From the NCBI GenBank assembly GCA_019119595.1, contig DWWS01000062.1, forward strand, positions 1-62,120: a stretch of 62,120 bases of DNA. The letters are read 5' to 3'. The notes below the pieces were generated by a model that saw nothing but the letters and a program-made list of their open reading frames with translations, did no database searches and was not told the DNA's origin. Position numbers and translations under genes: made by a program. Numbering within the stretch: position 1 is the first letter of the stretch; each line of letters starts with the position of its first letter. Shown here in pieces: positions 26,071 to 37,486 of the stretch. This DNA comes from Candidatus Eisenbergiella merdavium (lineage in GTDB: Bacteria; Bacillota; Clostridia; Lachnospirales; Lachnospiraceae).

Positions 26071-27150
26071 ATGGTCATTAAATCACTGGAGCTGTCCAAT
26101 TTCAGGAATTTCAGGCTTCTTGATATGCAATTTGACGAAAAAACGAATATTCTGTACGGAGACAACGCGCAGGGAAAGACCAATATTCTGGAGGCCATCT
26201 ATCTGTGTGCCACAACCAGATCCCACAGGGGAACAAAGGACAGGGATATCGTTGCCTTTGACGAGGAGGAGGCGCATATCCGTCTTTTTCTGGAAAAAAA
26301 GGGGGATGAGATCCGCATCGACATGCACCTGAGGAAGAACGGTTCGAAGGGAATCGCCATCGACGGAGGGAAGCTGAAGCGGGCTTCTCAGCTTCTTGGC
26401 ATAATGAACGTGGTCTTTTTTTCTCCGGAGGATCTTTCCATCATCAAAAACGGGCCGGCAGAGAGAAGAAGGTTTGTGGACATGGAGCTGTGTCAGCTGG
26501 ATCCTGTCTATCTGCGGGATTTAAACAGCTATAACAAGATCATCAACCAGAGAAACCGGCTTTTGAAGGATCTCGCCTTTCAGCCGGAGCTTTCCGGAAC
26601 GCTGGACGTCTGGGACATGCAGCTTGCCGGATATGCCAGTCGGATCATCGAAAGGAGAGCTGCCTTCGCACAGGAGCTGAACGAGATCATTCATGAGGTT
26701 CATGAAAGCCTTTCCGGGGGGAAAGAGGAGCTTGAGGTGGTTTATGAACCCCATGTGAAGGCGGATGAGGTGGAGGAACGGATGCGGAAAAACCGGGAAC
26801 GGGACATCCGGCTGAAGCAGACCACCACCGGACCTCACCGGGATGATTTCGCCTTTGTGGCGAACGGCATCGATATCCGGCGCTTCGGTTCCCAGGGACA
26901 GCAGCGCACGGCCGCGCTCTCTCTGAAGCTTTCGGAGATCGAGCTGGTCAAAAGGATCGCCGGGGATGAGCCGGTCCTGCTTCTGGACGACGTGCTTTCC
27001 GAGCTTGACAGCAACAGGCAGAACTACCTGCTTAACAGCATCGGAAACATTCAGACCATCGTCACCTGCACCGGCCTGGATGAATTTGTGAACAACCGCT
27101 TTGAGATCAACCGGGTTTTTCATGTGGCGCAGGGGCAGATCAGCGGATAG
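26071..27150 (+). CDS. recF: DNA recombination/repair protein RecF
   Basis: 359 residues, SMC-like ABC ATPase for single-strand-gap repair. Walker A GDNAQGKTNILEAIY is near the N-terminus, a central coiled-coil arm follows, and the C-terminus has TTGPHRDDF, SQGQQRTAALSLKLSE (signature) and Walker B PVLLLDDVLSELD. It starts nine bases after yaaA and is part of the rightward replication operon. Confidence 0.97.
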   Translation: MVIKSLELSNFRNFRLLDMQFDEKTNILYGDNAQGKTNILEAIYLCATTRSHRGTKDRDIVAFDEEEAHIRLFLEKKGDEIRIDMHLRKNGSKGIAIDGGKLKRASQLLGIMNVVFFSPEDLSIIKNGPAERRRFVDMELCQLDPVYLRDLNSYNKIINQRNRLLKDLAFQPELSGTLDVWDMQLAGYASRIIERRAAFAQELNEIIHEVHESLSGGKEELEVVYEPHVKADEVEERMRKNRERDIRLKQTTTGPHRDDFAFVANGIDIRRFGSQGQQRTAALSLKLSEIELVKRIAGDEPVLLLDDVLSELDSNRQNYLLNSIGNIQTIVTCTGLDEFVNNRFEINRVFHVAQGQISG

Positions 27151-27207
27151 AGCTGCCTTTGGAAGAACCGGGATTTGAAAAGGCAGTATGGCGGCTTTAT
27201 TTTTTTA

Positions 27208-27236
27208 TTGTGGATAACTTGGATTTATGCTATACT
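27208..27236 (+). promoter_or_regulatory. gyrB promoter carrying a perfect DnaA box
   Basis: TTGTGG (27208-27213), a 17-base spacer and TATACT (27231-27236), with TG one base before the -10 (extended -10). TGTGGATAA at 27209-27217 is a perfect inverted DnaA box overlapping the -35 and the start of the spacer. DnaA binding there would be expected to block RNA polymerase. Confidence 0.7.
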
Positions 27237-27276
27237 GAAACTGATTTTTTATAAACATTTTTCGTTTTTGAAATCC

Positions 27277-29354
<2,078 letters not shown>

Positions 29355-29369
29355 TGAGAAGGAGCAGAC

Positions 29370-31946
29370 ATGGAAGATAATATTTTTGATAAAATTCATG
29401 ACGTAGACTTAAAGGAGACCATGGAAAATTCCTATATCGACTACGCCATGAGCGTTATCGCATCCAGAGCGCTTCCGGATGTGAGGGACGGTCTGAAGCC
29501 GGTTCAGAGGCGCGTGCTGTACTCCATGATCGAGCTGAATAACGGCCCTGATAAGCCGCACAGAAAATGCGCCCGTATCGTCGGCGATACCATGGGTAAA
29601 TATCATCCCCACGGAGACAGCTCCATTTACGGAGCGCTGGTCAATATGGCGCAGGAATGGTCCACCCGTTATCCTCTGGTGGACGGCCATGGAAATTTCG
29701 GCTCTGAGGACGGGGATGGCGCGGCCGCCATGCGTTATACGGAGGCCAGGCTTTCCAAAATCTCCATGGAAATGCTTGCGGATATCAACAAGGACACCGT
29801 GGACTTCGTTCCCAACTTCGACGAGACGGAAAAGGAGCCTGTGGTCCTTCCAAGCCGTTATCCCAACCTGCTGGTGAACGGAACCAGCGGCATCGCCGTC
29901 GGAATGTCCACCAACATTCCTCCCCACAATCTCAGGGAGGTCATCAATGCGGTGGTAAAGATCATCGACAACCGGGTGAACGAGGACAGGGATACCGATA
30001 TTGAGGAGGTGCTTTCCCTGGTAAAGGCCCCCGATTTTCCCACCGGCGGACTGATCCTCGGAACCAGAGGCTGTGAGCAGGCTTACCGCACCGGCCGCGG
30101 AAAGATCCGTGTCAGAGCGGTTACGAATATCGAAACCCTTCCCAACGGAAAGAGCCAGATCATTGTGACCGAGCTTCCCTATATGGTGAATAAGGCCAGG
30201 CTCATCGAGAAGATCGCGGAGCTCCACAAGGAGAAAAAAATAGACGGGATCACCGATCTGCGGGACGAATCCAACCGGGAAGGAACCCGCGTGGTGATCG
30301 AGCTGAGGCGGGATGCGAATGCCAACGTGGTTTTGAACCGGCTTTATAAGCATACCCAGCTTCAGGATACCTTCGGCGTCATCATGCTGGCACTTGTCAA
30401 TAATGAGCCGAAGGTACTGAATCTTCTGGAAATGCTCAAGCTCTACCTGAAGCATCAGGAGGATGTGGTCACCAGAAGGACCAAATATGATCTCAACAAG
30501 GCGGAGGAGAGGGATCACATCCTGCAGGGACTGCTGATCGCTCTGGATCATATCGACGAGGTGATCCGGATCATCCGTTCCAGCCGCACCACGCAGATCG
30601 CAAAGGAAAGCCTGATGAACCGTTTCGAGCTTTCCGACGCGCAGGCGCAGGCCATCGTGGACATGAGGCTGCGCGCTCTCACCGGACTGGAAAGAGAGAA
30701 GCTGGAAAACGAGCATCAGGAGCTGCTGGCAAAGATAGCGGAATTGAAGGCAATTCTTGCGGATGAAAAGCTGCTGCTCGGCGTGATCCGGGAGGAAATC
30801 TCCATCATCGGCATCAAATACGGGGACGACAGAAGAAGCAAGATCGGATATGACGAGATTGACATCAGCATGGAGGACATGGTTCCCAGGCAGAATACCA
30901 TCATCGCCATGACCAATCTGGGATATATCAAACGGATGACCGTGGACAATTTCAAGGCGCAGAATCGCGGCGGCAAGGGCATCAAGGGCATGCAGACCAT
31001 TGAGGACGACTTCATCGCGGATCTTTTGATGACCACCACCCATCACTATGTGATGTTCTTTACCAACTACGGGCGTGTTTACCGCCTGAAGGCCTACGAG
31101 ATTCCGGAGGCCGGAAGGACGGCAAGAGGGACGGCCATCATCAACCTCCTCCAGCTTTCCCCGGGAGAAAAAATATCGGCCATCATTCCGGTGAAGGATT
31201 ACGAGGACGACAAGAACCTCTTTATGGTGACCAAAAACGGCATCGTGAAAAAGACTCCTGTGGTGGAATACAGCAATGTCCGTAAAAACGGTCTTGCGGC
31301 CATCGTGCTCCGGGATGACGACGAGCTGATCGAAGTGAAGATCACCGATGAAAATACGGAGATTTTCCTGGTGACGAAGCATGGCATGTGCATCCGATTC
31401 AGGGAGACGGACGTGCGGGCTACTGGAAGATCTTCCATGGGCGTGATCGGAATGAACCTGGACGACGGGGACGAGATTGAAGGAATGCAGCTTGACAGTC
31501 AGGGAAAATGTCTGCTGATCGTTTCTGAAAACGGCATGGGAAAATGCACGGACATCAATGAATTTTCCGTGCAGAAGCGCGGCGGAAAGGGCGTTAAGTG
31601 CTATAAGATCACTGAAAAGACAGGCTACGTGGTAGGCGTGAAGGCGGTCAACGACGATCATGAGATCATGCTCATCACCACGGAGGGAATCATCATTCAG
31701 CTGCGGGCTGAGGATATTTCCATTCTGGGACGCATCACCTCCGGCGTAAAGCTCATCAATCTGGATGAGGGAGTGAAGGTGGCCCAGATCGCCAAGGTCA
31801 GAGAACGGGTATCTGACGGAAGCCGGGAATTTGAGGAACCGGAGGATGCCATGGAAGAGATCGTTCCTGAAGAAAATGACGGCGACGGAATGACCGAGGA
31901 AGAGCTGATTGAGGAAGGGCTTGCCGGGCAGGATGAGGAGTCCTGA
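29370..31946 (+). CDS. gyrA: DNA gyrase subunit A
   Basis: 858 residues. The breakage-reunion domain carries catalytic Tyr123 (AMRYTEARL); the C-terminal beta-pinwheel contains a GyrA box variant [10 protein letters not shown] and repeated [13 protein letters not shown] blades. An acidic tail ([16 protein letters not shown]) ends the protein. In the quinolone-contact helix ([13 protein letters not shown]), the residue aligned with Escherichia coli Ser83 is Ser84, and the one aligned with Asp87 is Gly88. It is the last gene of the rightward operon, with a hairpin 60 bases downstream. Confidence 0.98.
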   Translation: MEDNIFDKIHDVDLKETMENSYIDYAMSVIASRALPDVRDGLKPVQRRVLYSMIELNNGPDKPHRKCARIVGDTMGKYHPHGDSSIYGALVNMAQEWSTRYPLVDGHGNFGSEDGDGAAAMRYTEARLSKISMEMLADINKDTVDFVPNFDETEKEPVVLPSRYPNLLVNGTSGIAVGMSTNIPPHNLREVINAVVKIIDNRVNEDRDTDIEEVLSLVKAPDFPTGGLILGTRGCEQAYRTGRGKIRVRAVTNIETLPNGKSQIIVTELPYMVNKARLIEKIAELHKEKKIDGITDLRDESNREGTRVVIELRRDANANVVLNRLYKHTQLQDTFGVIMLALVNNEPKVLNLLEMLKLYLKHQEDVVTRRTKYDLNKAEERDHILQGLLIALDHIDEVIRIIRSSRTTQIAKESLMNRFELSDAQAQAIVDMRLRALTGLEREKLENEHQELLAKIAELKAILADEKLLLGVIREEISIIGIKYGDDRRSKIGYDEIDISMEDMVPRQNTIIAMTNLGYIKRMTVDNFKAQNRGGKGIKGMQTIEDDFIADLLMTTTHHYVMFFTNYGRVYRLKAYEIPEAGRTARGTAIINLLQLSPGEKISAIIPVKDYEDDKNLFMVTKNGIVKKTPVVEYSNVRKNGLAAIVLRDDDELIEVKITDENTEIFLVTKHGMCIRFRETDVRATGRSSMGVIGMNLDDGDEIEGMQLDSQGKCLLIVSENGMGKCTDINEFSVQKRGGKGVKCYKITEKTGYVVGVKAVNDDHEIMLITTEGIIIQLRAEDISILGRITSGVKLINLDEGVKVAQIAKVRERVSDGSREFEEPEDAMEEIVPEENDGDGMTEEELIEEGLAGQDEES

Positions 31947-32005
31947 GAAGAGAATGAATCATGTTTTTAACGAATCATGATCTTTCTGAAAACTGATTGA
32001 TACGG

Positions 32006-32045
32006 GATGTGGAAACAGAGCGGGAGGCCGCCCTGCTTCCACATC
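32006..32045 (+). terminator. Hairpin terminator after gyrA
   Basis: GATGTGGAA (32006-32014) pairs with TTCCACATC (32037-32045), with an inner GCGGG/CCCTGC-type stem. The T content afterwards is modest (ATTTCTGTTGTTCTG), so it may be a weak or bidirectional terminator between gyrA and the convergent nuclease gene. Confidence 0.6.
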
Positions 32046-32081
32046 ATTTCTGTTGTTCTGCAACAGGCTAATGATGTCGTA

Positions 32082-32984
32082 TTACAAAGAAAATTCCTGA
32101 AAAAGCTGTTTCTGGAACTGCCTGTCCGTTACAGCCCTGGAAATCTCATCCATACGGGAATTTTCAATCAGAAGCTGGATCAGGCGGTTTACCTTTTGTT
32201 CTCCCTGGTCAATTCCTTCTCTGATTCCTTTTTCAATACCGTCATTCATGAGCATTTCTCCCAAAATTGTCATAGAAATAACCCCCTTTACTCTTTTCAG
32301 ATCATTTTTATTCAGAAATTTACCGGCAAAAACGTATAAAAGCGACTGCATCTGCATCAGTCTTTCCCTGTCCAGCGTATCCTCCGCTGATTTCAGGATA
32401 CGGAATCCTTTCAGAAAACGTTCCGGAACAGGAATACTTCCCGACATCAGCGGAGTAAGAAGAACAGGGAAAATATCTTCCTCCGTCAGGGGATTTCCTC
32501 CTTCCTGCTTTTTCTCAATGCGTCTGAAAACCAGATCGGCGCTTTTTCTTTTCAGACGGATGAGCTTTACCCGGTAGGTATTGATACCTTCATGAAACGA
32601 GTCTTTCTGATTTGGTGCAACGGAGCTGCATAAAACATAGGTGGTAACTGCGGCTTTGTAGGTACGGCTGGTGATTGCCTCATACTCCCGAAAGCGTTTG
32701 AGATCATCGAGTGTCAGATTATCGCTTTCAAATTCAAAATGAAGCCATGCACCCTCATCTGTCAGAAAATTGAAGTCTTCATATACATGTTTCACCTCCA
32801 GATGAACCATCTCCGTGGGCATGACAGCGGAAGCGTGCCGGGAGATTTCCAGACATTTCAAAAGATCCATTCCGAAAAAGGAAGCCGCGTTTTTCAGAGC
32901 CAGATCCTCCGCCTGCTGGATTTTGTCCGTTTGTTCCTTTTGAGAAATGAGGACGGGAACAGGGACTTTTTTCTGTTTTTTCAA
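32082..32984 (-). CDS. Rpn-type PD-(D/E)XK nuclease / transposase-like protein
   Basis: 300 residues. The N-terminal half carries DFNFLTDEGAWLHFEFES followed by RFREYEAITSRTYKAAVTTYVL, the Asp...Glu-x-Glu pattern of the PD-(D/E)XK fold seen in recombination-promoting nucleases. The C-terminal half is helical and ends with the tail common in these proteins (GIEKGIREGIDQGEQK), here followed by EEISRA-like helices. It is a lone gene with its own promoter. Function is unproven; Rpn proteins in other bacteria stimulate RecA-independent recombination. Compare the related gene at 60672-61724. Confidence 0.7.
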   Translation of the reverse strand: MKKQKKVPVPVLISQKEQTDKIQQAEDLALKNAASFFGMDLLKCLEISRHASAVMPTEMVHLEVKHVYEDFNFLTDEGAWLHFEFESDNLTLDDLKRFREYEAITSRTYKAAVTTYVLCSSVAPNQKDSFHEGINTYRVKLIRLKRKSADLVFRRIEKKQEGGNPLTEEDIFPVLLTPLMSGSIPVPERFLKGFRILKSAEDTLDRERLMQMQSLLYVFAGKFLNKNDLKRVKGVISMTILGEMLMNDGIEKGIREGIDQGEQKVNRLIQLLIENSRMDEISRAVTDRQFQKQLFQEFSL

Positions 32985-33022
32985 GATTCTCCTTTCCGGA
33001 AAATCATACGGTTTCTGCTGTC

Positions 33023-33051
33023 ATTATAACGGTTTGCCGGATACAAAACAA
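33023..33051 (-). promoter_or_regulatory. Promoter of the Rpn-type nuclease gene
   Basis: TTGTTT (33046-33051), a 17-base spacer and TATAAT (33023-33028), reading leftward, about 40 bases before the start codon. Confidence 0.7.
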
Positions 33052-33314
33052 CAACTGGAAAAAGTATAAATATATTTTTGCGTATAAGTCTTTAAAAATG
33101 AAAAAGGTGAAAGACTGTTCTTAAAGATAAATAAAATAAAAATCAGATCAAAAGACTGACAGAAATGTAAATCAGAAAAATCCAGATTCCATTATGCTGA
33201 CAGAGGAAAAAGCGTATGCTTTCCTGCATGAATAAGAAATGAAATCCAGCTGTTGTAGATAGTTTGAATATAACACGGTTTCAGGGATGAAACAAGCATA
33301 AAATTTTATGTTTA
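33052..33314. other. AT-rich intergenic region without a recognised gene
   Basis: About 260 bases between divergent promoters. I find no ribosome-site-supported ORF; the longest candidate (MLTEEKAYAFLHE, from 33195) has none. It may hold binding sites for the LytTR regulator encoded downstream, but no clear pair of repeats is visible. Confidence 0.4.
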
Positions 33315-33343
33315 TTGTTTCTCATTTTACAGTATGATATGAT
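33315..33343 (+). promoter_or_regulatory. Promoter of the GNAT-kinase-NfeD-FloA-regulator operon
   Basis: TTGTTT (33315-33320), a 17-base spacer and TATGAT (33338-33343). The predicted start near 33350 rules out the in-frame GTG at 33356 as start of the GNAT gene. Confidence 0.65.
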
Positions 33344-33376
33344 TGCAATCAAAAAGTGAAGGAGCAGTTATCTCAG

Positions 33377-33880
33377 ATGATGGATATCAGAAAGCTTTCA
33401 GAAGATTTTGAAGTCAGGATTCTGACTGCCGAGGATGTGGATATGGTTTTTGCAGTTTATCAGGGTAATCCGGATTATTTTCGGCATATGAACGACGTGC
33501 CGGAAAGAAGCGGCGTTTTGGAGGATATGAGCGCGCTGCCGAAAGGAAAAACGGCAGAGGATAAAAAATTCCTTGGTTTTTTCGGAGAGAAGGGACTGAC
33601 GGCGGTGATGGATCTGATCCTTGGATATCCGGATGAGGTGACTGCCTTTATCGGACTTTTTATGATGGAACGATCCTTACAGGGAAGAGGAATTGGAAGC
33701 ACGATCATCCGGGAAGCGGAGAGATTTTTGAAAAAGGAAGGGTATCAGAGCATTCGTCTCGCCTATATCCGGGGTAATCCGGAAAGCGAAGGCTTCTGGT
33801 ATAAGAACGGGTTCCATCCGACCGGGACAGAGATCGATGCGGAAAGTTACACCATGATCGTGATGGAAAAGCAACTTTAA
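33377..33880 (+). CDS. GNAT family N-acetyltransferase
   Basis: 167 residues. The acetyl-CoA loop is MERSLQGRGIGSTIIREAERF, followed by SIRLAYIRGNPESEGFWYKNGF, the typical C-terminal half of the fold. The N-terminal part (VRILTAEDVDMVFAVYQGNPDYF) matches small-molecule acetyltransferases. Substrate unknown. GGAG lies 12 bases before ATG 33377. The kinase gene begins 11 bases after its stop, so it is probably co-regulated with the two-component system rather than independent. Confidence 0.87.
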   Translation: MMDIRKLSEDFEVRILTAEDVDMVFAVYQGNPDYFRHMNDVPERSGVLEDMSALPKGKTAEDKKFLGFFGEKGLTAVMDLILGYPDEVTAFIGLFMMERSLQGRGIGSTIIREAERFLKKEGYQSIRLAYIRGNPESEGFWYKNGFHPTGTEIDAESYTMIVMEKQL

Positions 33881-33891
33881 GAGGAGGAAGT

Positions 33892-34755
33892 ATGATCATA
33901 CGGAAAACGGTGCGGGCGCTTTTGATGATCAATGCGCTTCAGATTCTTGCCGTTTTTCTGCTCACTGCCGTTCTTTCGGATGAAATCGGGGGGCAGACGG
34001 GAATGACGGCTTTTCTGGCGGCTTCGGCGTTTATCGGCGGGCTTCTGTTTACAAGCCTGCTCACGCTGTACGCGCTTTATGCATCCAGCAGGGATCAGGA
34101 GCAGAGCTATCGGGAGAGTATGCGAAATCTGGAGGAAATGAACAGACGGCTGCGGGAGCAGAGGCATGATTATCTGAATCATTTTCAGGTGATCTATGGG
34201 CTTCTGGAGTTGGGAGAGAGTGAGGAGGCAAGAAAATATCTGTCTCCCATTTTTCAGGAGATCACCAGCATGACGCGGGCTCTCAGGACCGCTCAGCCTG
34301 CGGTGAACGCGCTGCTGATGGCGAAAATGGAATCGGCACAGCGAAGCGGGATCGAGATGCGTCTTGAGGTCAGCAATCCCCTGAAAACGCTGCCGGTTGA
34401 GGCCTGGGAGCTTTGCAAGATCCTGTCCAATCTGATCGACAACGCCATCAGCGCGCTGTCCGGGGTGGAAGGAGAAAAATGTCTGACTGTGGCGATCCTG
34501 CGGGAGAAGGAAAATCATGTGTTCCGAGTAAAAAACAACGGGCCGGAGATTCCAAAGGAGCTGCTTTCCCTGATCTTCCATCAGGGATTTTCCACAAAAA
34601 AGGAGGAAGGGCATGGGATGGGCCTGACCATCGTATCGGAGATTGTGGAGCAGGCAGGGGGCAGCATTGTAGTTACTTCCAGGGAAAGGGAGACCTGCTT
34701 TGAGGTTCGTCTTCCTGTGGAAGTAAATTCAGATGAGAAAAAAGACGTTTCATAG
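33892..34755 (+). CDS. Sensor histidine kinase, Spo0B/CitA-type, with minimal sensor
   Basis: 287 residues. Two N-terminal membrane helices (about 8-26 and 40-65) are joined by only about a dozen residues, so there is no extracellular sensor domain. A coiled coil leads to the phosphoacceptor box EQRHDYLNHFQVIYGLLELGE (His in RHDYLNH), typical of the DcuS/CitA/Spo0B group. The HATPase shows the N box LSNLIDNAISAL, G1 VKNNGPEIP, F box HQGFSTK and G2 GHGMGLTIV. The partner is almost certainly the LytTR regulator at 36734-37486. GAGGAGG precedes the ATG. Confidence 0.92.
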   Translation: MIIRKTVRALLMINALQILAVFLLTAVLSDEIGGQTGMTAFLAASAFIGGLLFTSLLTLYALYASSRDQEQSYRESMRNLEEMNRRLREQRHDYLNHFQVIYGLLELGESEEARKYLSPIFQEITSMTRALRTAQPAVNALLMAKMESAQRSGIEMRLEVSNPLKTLPVEAWELCKILSNLIDNAISALSGVEGEKCLTVAILREKENHVFRVKNNGPEIPKELLSLIFHQGFSTKKEEGHGMGLTIVSEIVEQAGGSIVVTSRERETCFEVRLPVEVNSDEKKDVS

Positions 34756-34784
34756 GCGGAAGCGTATGTTTTGCCGGGCAGGGC

Positions 34785-34812
34785 TGGACGTTCTGTCCGG
34801 ATTTTGTATAAT
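34785..34812 (+). promoter_or_regulatory. Possible internal promoter before nfeD
   Basis: TATAAT at 34807-34812 preceded 16 bases earlier by TGGACG (34785-34790). The -35 is poor. It could give floA/nfeD expression independent of the upstream operon promoter. Confidence 0.4.
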
Positions 34813-34842
34813 GAAAGCAGGAAGGAAAGGAGGGTTGAGAAA

Positions 34843-35328
34843 ATGGATATCTTACTTGCGGTTGGAATCCTTCTGTTTATAGCCGGATTCATTCTTATCG
34901 GAATAGAAATGGTCATTCCGGGCTTCGGCGCGCCGGGAATCTGCGGGATCATCTGCCTGGTTGCGGGCGTATTTGTGACGGCGGATACGGTGGAGGAGGG
35001 AGCGTTCATCACGGTGGTGGTGCTGGCGCTTCTCGGCATTATGATGGCTGTCATCCTTTGGCTTTTGTCGAAGGGAAAGCTCCGTTCTCCCATCGTTCTG
35101 GAGGAAGAGCAGAAAAAGGAAGAGGGCTATATCAGCTCCGGCGATCTGAATTTTCTGCTTGGAAAAACGGGGACGGCGGATACGGACTTAAGGCCTACGG
35201 GCGTCGCCAATTTTGACGGCGTAAGCTTTGACGTGATCTCAGAAGGAAAGTATATTTCAAAGGGAACGAAGCTCATGATCATTAAGGTAAACGGCTCCAG
35301 GCTGATCGTGAGGGAAACGAAGGAATAA
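34843..35328 (+). CDS. NfeD-family membrane protein
   Basis: 161 residues. Hydrophobic hairpin segments at about 3-25 and 28-45, a third membrane helix at about 55-72, then a C-terminal OB-fold (GKTGTADTDLRPTGVANFDGVSFDVISEGKYISKGTKLMIIKVNGSRLIVRE), the NfeD soluble domain. This is the short form without the ClpP-like protease. NfeD proteins are usually paired with flotillins, as here. AAAGGAGG lies nine bases before ATG 34843. It is embedded between a kinase and its probable regulator. Confidence 0.93.
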   Translation: MDILLAVGILLFIAGFILIGIEMVIPGFGAPGICGIICLVAGVFVTADTVEEGAFITVVVLALLGIMMAVILWLLSKGKLRSPIVLEEEQKKEEGYISSGDLNFLLGKTGTADTDLRPTGVANFDGVSFDVISEGKYISKGTKLMIIKVNGSRLIVRETKE

Positions 35329-35370
35329 AAGAAAAGCTTTTATCTTTATTTTCGGAAAGGGGGACTGGCA

Positions 35371-36336
35371 ATGGAAAATATTGCTGTCATTATTTTAATC
35401 GGTTTAATAGGACTTCTTGTGGTATTGTTCTTTGTATTTGTCCCGGTGGGACTCTGGATTTCCGCGCTTGCGGCAAACGTGAAGATCAGTATTTTCAATC
35501 TGATCGGCATGCGTTTAAGGAGGGTGATCCCGTCCCGCATCGTGCTTCCTCTGATCAAGGCGAGAAAGGCCGGAATGAAGCTTGGCGTCAATCAGCTTGA
35601 AGCGCATTATCTGGCGGGAGGAAATGTGGACAATGTGGTAAATGCTCTGATCGCCTCAGAAAAGGCGGGAATCGATCTTCCCTTTGAAAAGGCTGTCGCC
35701 ATCGATCTTGCCGGGCGCGATGTGCTGGAAGCGGTGAAAATGAGCGTAAATCCCAAGGTCATCGAGACGAGCAACGTATCCGCCGTGGCAAAGGACGGCA
35801 TAGAGCTGCTGGTAAAGGCCAGGGTAACGGTGCGGGCCGACCTGGAAAGGCTGGTAGGAGGCGCAGGAGAGGCAACGGTTCTGGCAAGGATCGGTGAAGG
35901 AATCGTGACCACGGTGGGTTCCGCGGATTCTCACAAAGAGGTGCTGGAAAATCCGGACGATATTTCCAAACGCGTTCTGAGCAAGGGCCTGGATTCCGGA
36001 ACGGCATTTGAAATCCTTTCCATTGATATTGCGGATATCGACGTGGGAAGAAATATCGGCGCCCAGCTTCAGAGCCTGCAGGCGGAGGCGGATAAAAATA
36101 TCGCTCAGGCAAAGGCTGAGGAAAGAAGGGCGATGGCTGTCGCGAAGGAACAGGAAATGCGCGCATACGTGGTGGAAGCAGAGGCAGAGGTTCCCAAGGC
36201 CCTTGCTTATGCCCTGAGAGAAGGGAAAATGGGCGTGATGGACTACTATGAGCTGCAGAATCTGAAGGCGGATACAGAAATGCGTTCTTCTCTTTCGGAT
36301 ACAGGCATGGAAAAGGGAGAGGGAAAAAAGGACTGA
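35371..36336 (+). CDS. floA: Flotillin-like protein FloA
   Basis: 321 residues. An N-terminal membrane segment ([27 protein letters not shown]), the FloA-specific region [31 protein letters not shown], an SPFH/band-7 domain ([19 protein letters not shown]) and a C-terminal EA-repeat coiled coil ([30 protein letters not shown]). Flotillins organise fluid or raft-like membrane regions in Bacillus. The length matches the YqfA/FloA group. It follows nfeD by 42 bases. Confidence 0.95.
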   Translation: MENIAVIILIGLIGLLVVLFFVFVPVGLWISALAANVKISIFNLIGMRLRRVIPSRIVLPLIKARKAGMKLGVNQLEAHYLAGGNVDNVVNALIASEKAGIDLPFEKAVAIDLAGRDVLEAVKMSVNPKVIETSNVSAVAKDGIELLVKARVTVRADLERLVGGAGEATVLARIGEGIVTTVGSADSHKEVLENPDDISKRVLSKGLDSGTAFEILSIDIADIDVGRNIGAQLQSLQAEADKNIAQAKAEERRAMAVAKEQEMRAYVVEAEAEVPKALAYALREGKMGVMDYYELQNLKADTEMRSSLSDTGMEKGEGKKD

Positions 36337-36372
36337 TAACCGTAAAAAATGTGAACGGGAAGGGAGGATGCC

Positions 36373-36801
36373 ATGAATACAAAAAAGGCCCAGGAAGAAA
36401 TTTTCCAATTCCTGCGCAATGGGCGTCCTGTGGAATGGAAGGATAAAAAGGCGCTGGCGCAGGCTGCCTTCCAGCAGGCGAAGTTTTTGACGAAGAGAGA
36501 GGATTCCTTCCGGCAGTCGGTTCCTGAAATGGAAGTCTCAGATATGGAAGAGGAGGCCGGAGAAGCTTCTCCGGCCTCACAGGAGCCTTCGGATCATCTG
36601 ACCGCCATGCGGGTGAAAAAGAGCCGTTTATTGTCAGAGCAGGCGAGAACGAAGGAAGAGGAAAGAGAATTTTTAAGAAGAGCGATGCTCTGGAGCGAGA
36701 TTCTTGGAGAACCTGCCTGCAAAAGGAGAAAATATGGCTGTAGGAGTAATGCTGGTGGAGGACGACGCGGGAGTGCGTGTGCTTCTTCGGAAGATCATTG
36801 A
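36373..36801 (+). CDS. Small charged protein of unknown function, overlapping the regulator start
   Basis: 142 residues. The N-terminal half (KAQEEIFQFLRNGRPVEWKDKKALAQAAFQQAKFL) is helical; the centre is acidic and Pro/Ser-rich; another helix follows (KSRLLSEQARTKEEEREFLRRAMLWSEILG), and the last 25 residues become Arg/Gly/Ser/Cys-rich where the frame overlaps the regulator gene by 68 bases. GGGAGG precedes ATG 36373 at good distance. I know no family. The odd tail suggests that the stop was recently lost or that the overlap couples translation to the regulator. Confidence 0.7.
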   Translation: MNTKKAQEEIFQFLRNGRPVEWKDKKALAQAAFQQAKFLTKREDSFRQSVPEMEVSDMEEEAGEASPASQEPSDHLTAMRVKKSRLLSEQARTKEEEREFLRRAMLWSEILGEPACKRRKYGCRSNAGGGRRGSACASSEDH

Positions 36802-37486
36802 GAGAAACGAGGGCTTTGAGATAAGCGGAGAATGCGACAATCTTGCCGATGCGGTCAGTCTGTTTGTCAGAAACAGGCCCGAGGTGATCTTCATGGATAT
36901 CGAGATTAACGGTGCAAGCGGCATAGACTGCGCCAGGATCATCATGGACATGGAGCCCAAGACAAAGATCATTTTCGCGACGGCACATGCGGAATACATG
37001 CCGGAGGCATTTGAATTATACGCCTATGATTATCTGGTAAAACCCTTTGATATCGAAAGAGTGGAGCAGACCCTGCGCCGTATCGTGGTTCTGAAAGAGA
37101 ACACGATACAGGAGGAGACGGAGAAGCCGGAGAAAAAAGGGATCCACTGGGAAAAAGGGTTGGAACGGCTTCTGGTGAAGGGACGGGAGAGCATGATGTT
37201 TGTGGATATCCCCGACATCATCCTGGTTCAGCGTGAAAATAACAGCACCGTGATCTGTACGGCCCGGGATTCCTTCACCACCTCGGCCGGACTGCATGAG
37301 ATCGAACAGCGTCTGGATCCCGAAAGGTTCATGAGAAGCCATAAATCCTATATTATCAATCTTTCAAAAATACGCAGCATAGAGCCCTATGGAAGATGGA
37401 CCTACATCGTGACCTTTCGGGATACGAATCGGGATGCGCTGATCACTGCGGAAAAATATGAGGAGATTAAAAGGCGGTTTTCCTGA
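36734..37486 (+). CDS. LytTR-family response regulator
   Basis: 250 residues. The receiver domain has acidic pocket VEDD, phosphoacceptor Asp in VIFMDIEING, switch Thr/Ser in IFATAHAEY and Lys in YLVKPFD. A linker leads to a LytTR DNA-binding domain (ILVQRENNSTVICTARDSFTTSAGLHEIEQRLDPERFMRSHKSYIIN), which binds paired direct repeats. AAGGAG lies five bases before ATG 36734, inside the previous gene. It is the probable partner of the kinase 2 kb upstream. Its 3' end overlaps the convergent HAD gene by 20 bases. Confidence 0.93.
   Translation: MAVGVMLVEDDAGVRVLLRKIIERNEGFEISGECDNLADAVSLFVRNRPEVIFMDIEINGASGIDCARIIMDMEPKTKIIFATAHAEYMPEAFELYAYDYLVKPFDIERVEQTLRRIVVLKENTIQEETEKPEKKGIHWEKGLERLLVKGRESMMFVDIPDIILVQRENNSTVICTARDSFTTSAGLHEIEQRLDPERFMRSHKSYIINLSKIRSIEPYGRWTYIVTFRDTNRDALITAEKYEEIKRRFS

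Noticed and set aside
29409..31661. A 750-codon open frame on the minus strand opposite gyrA
   Set aside because: It is a codon-bias shadow of gyrA: no ribosome site or promoter, His/Asp/Leu-rich low-information sequence, and gyrA is certain.
35759..36988. A 409-codon minus-strand frame opposite floA and the LytTR regulator
   Set aside because: Pro/Ser/Phe-rich shadow reading; it spans three well-supported plus-strand genes.
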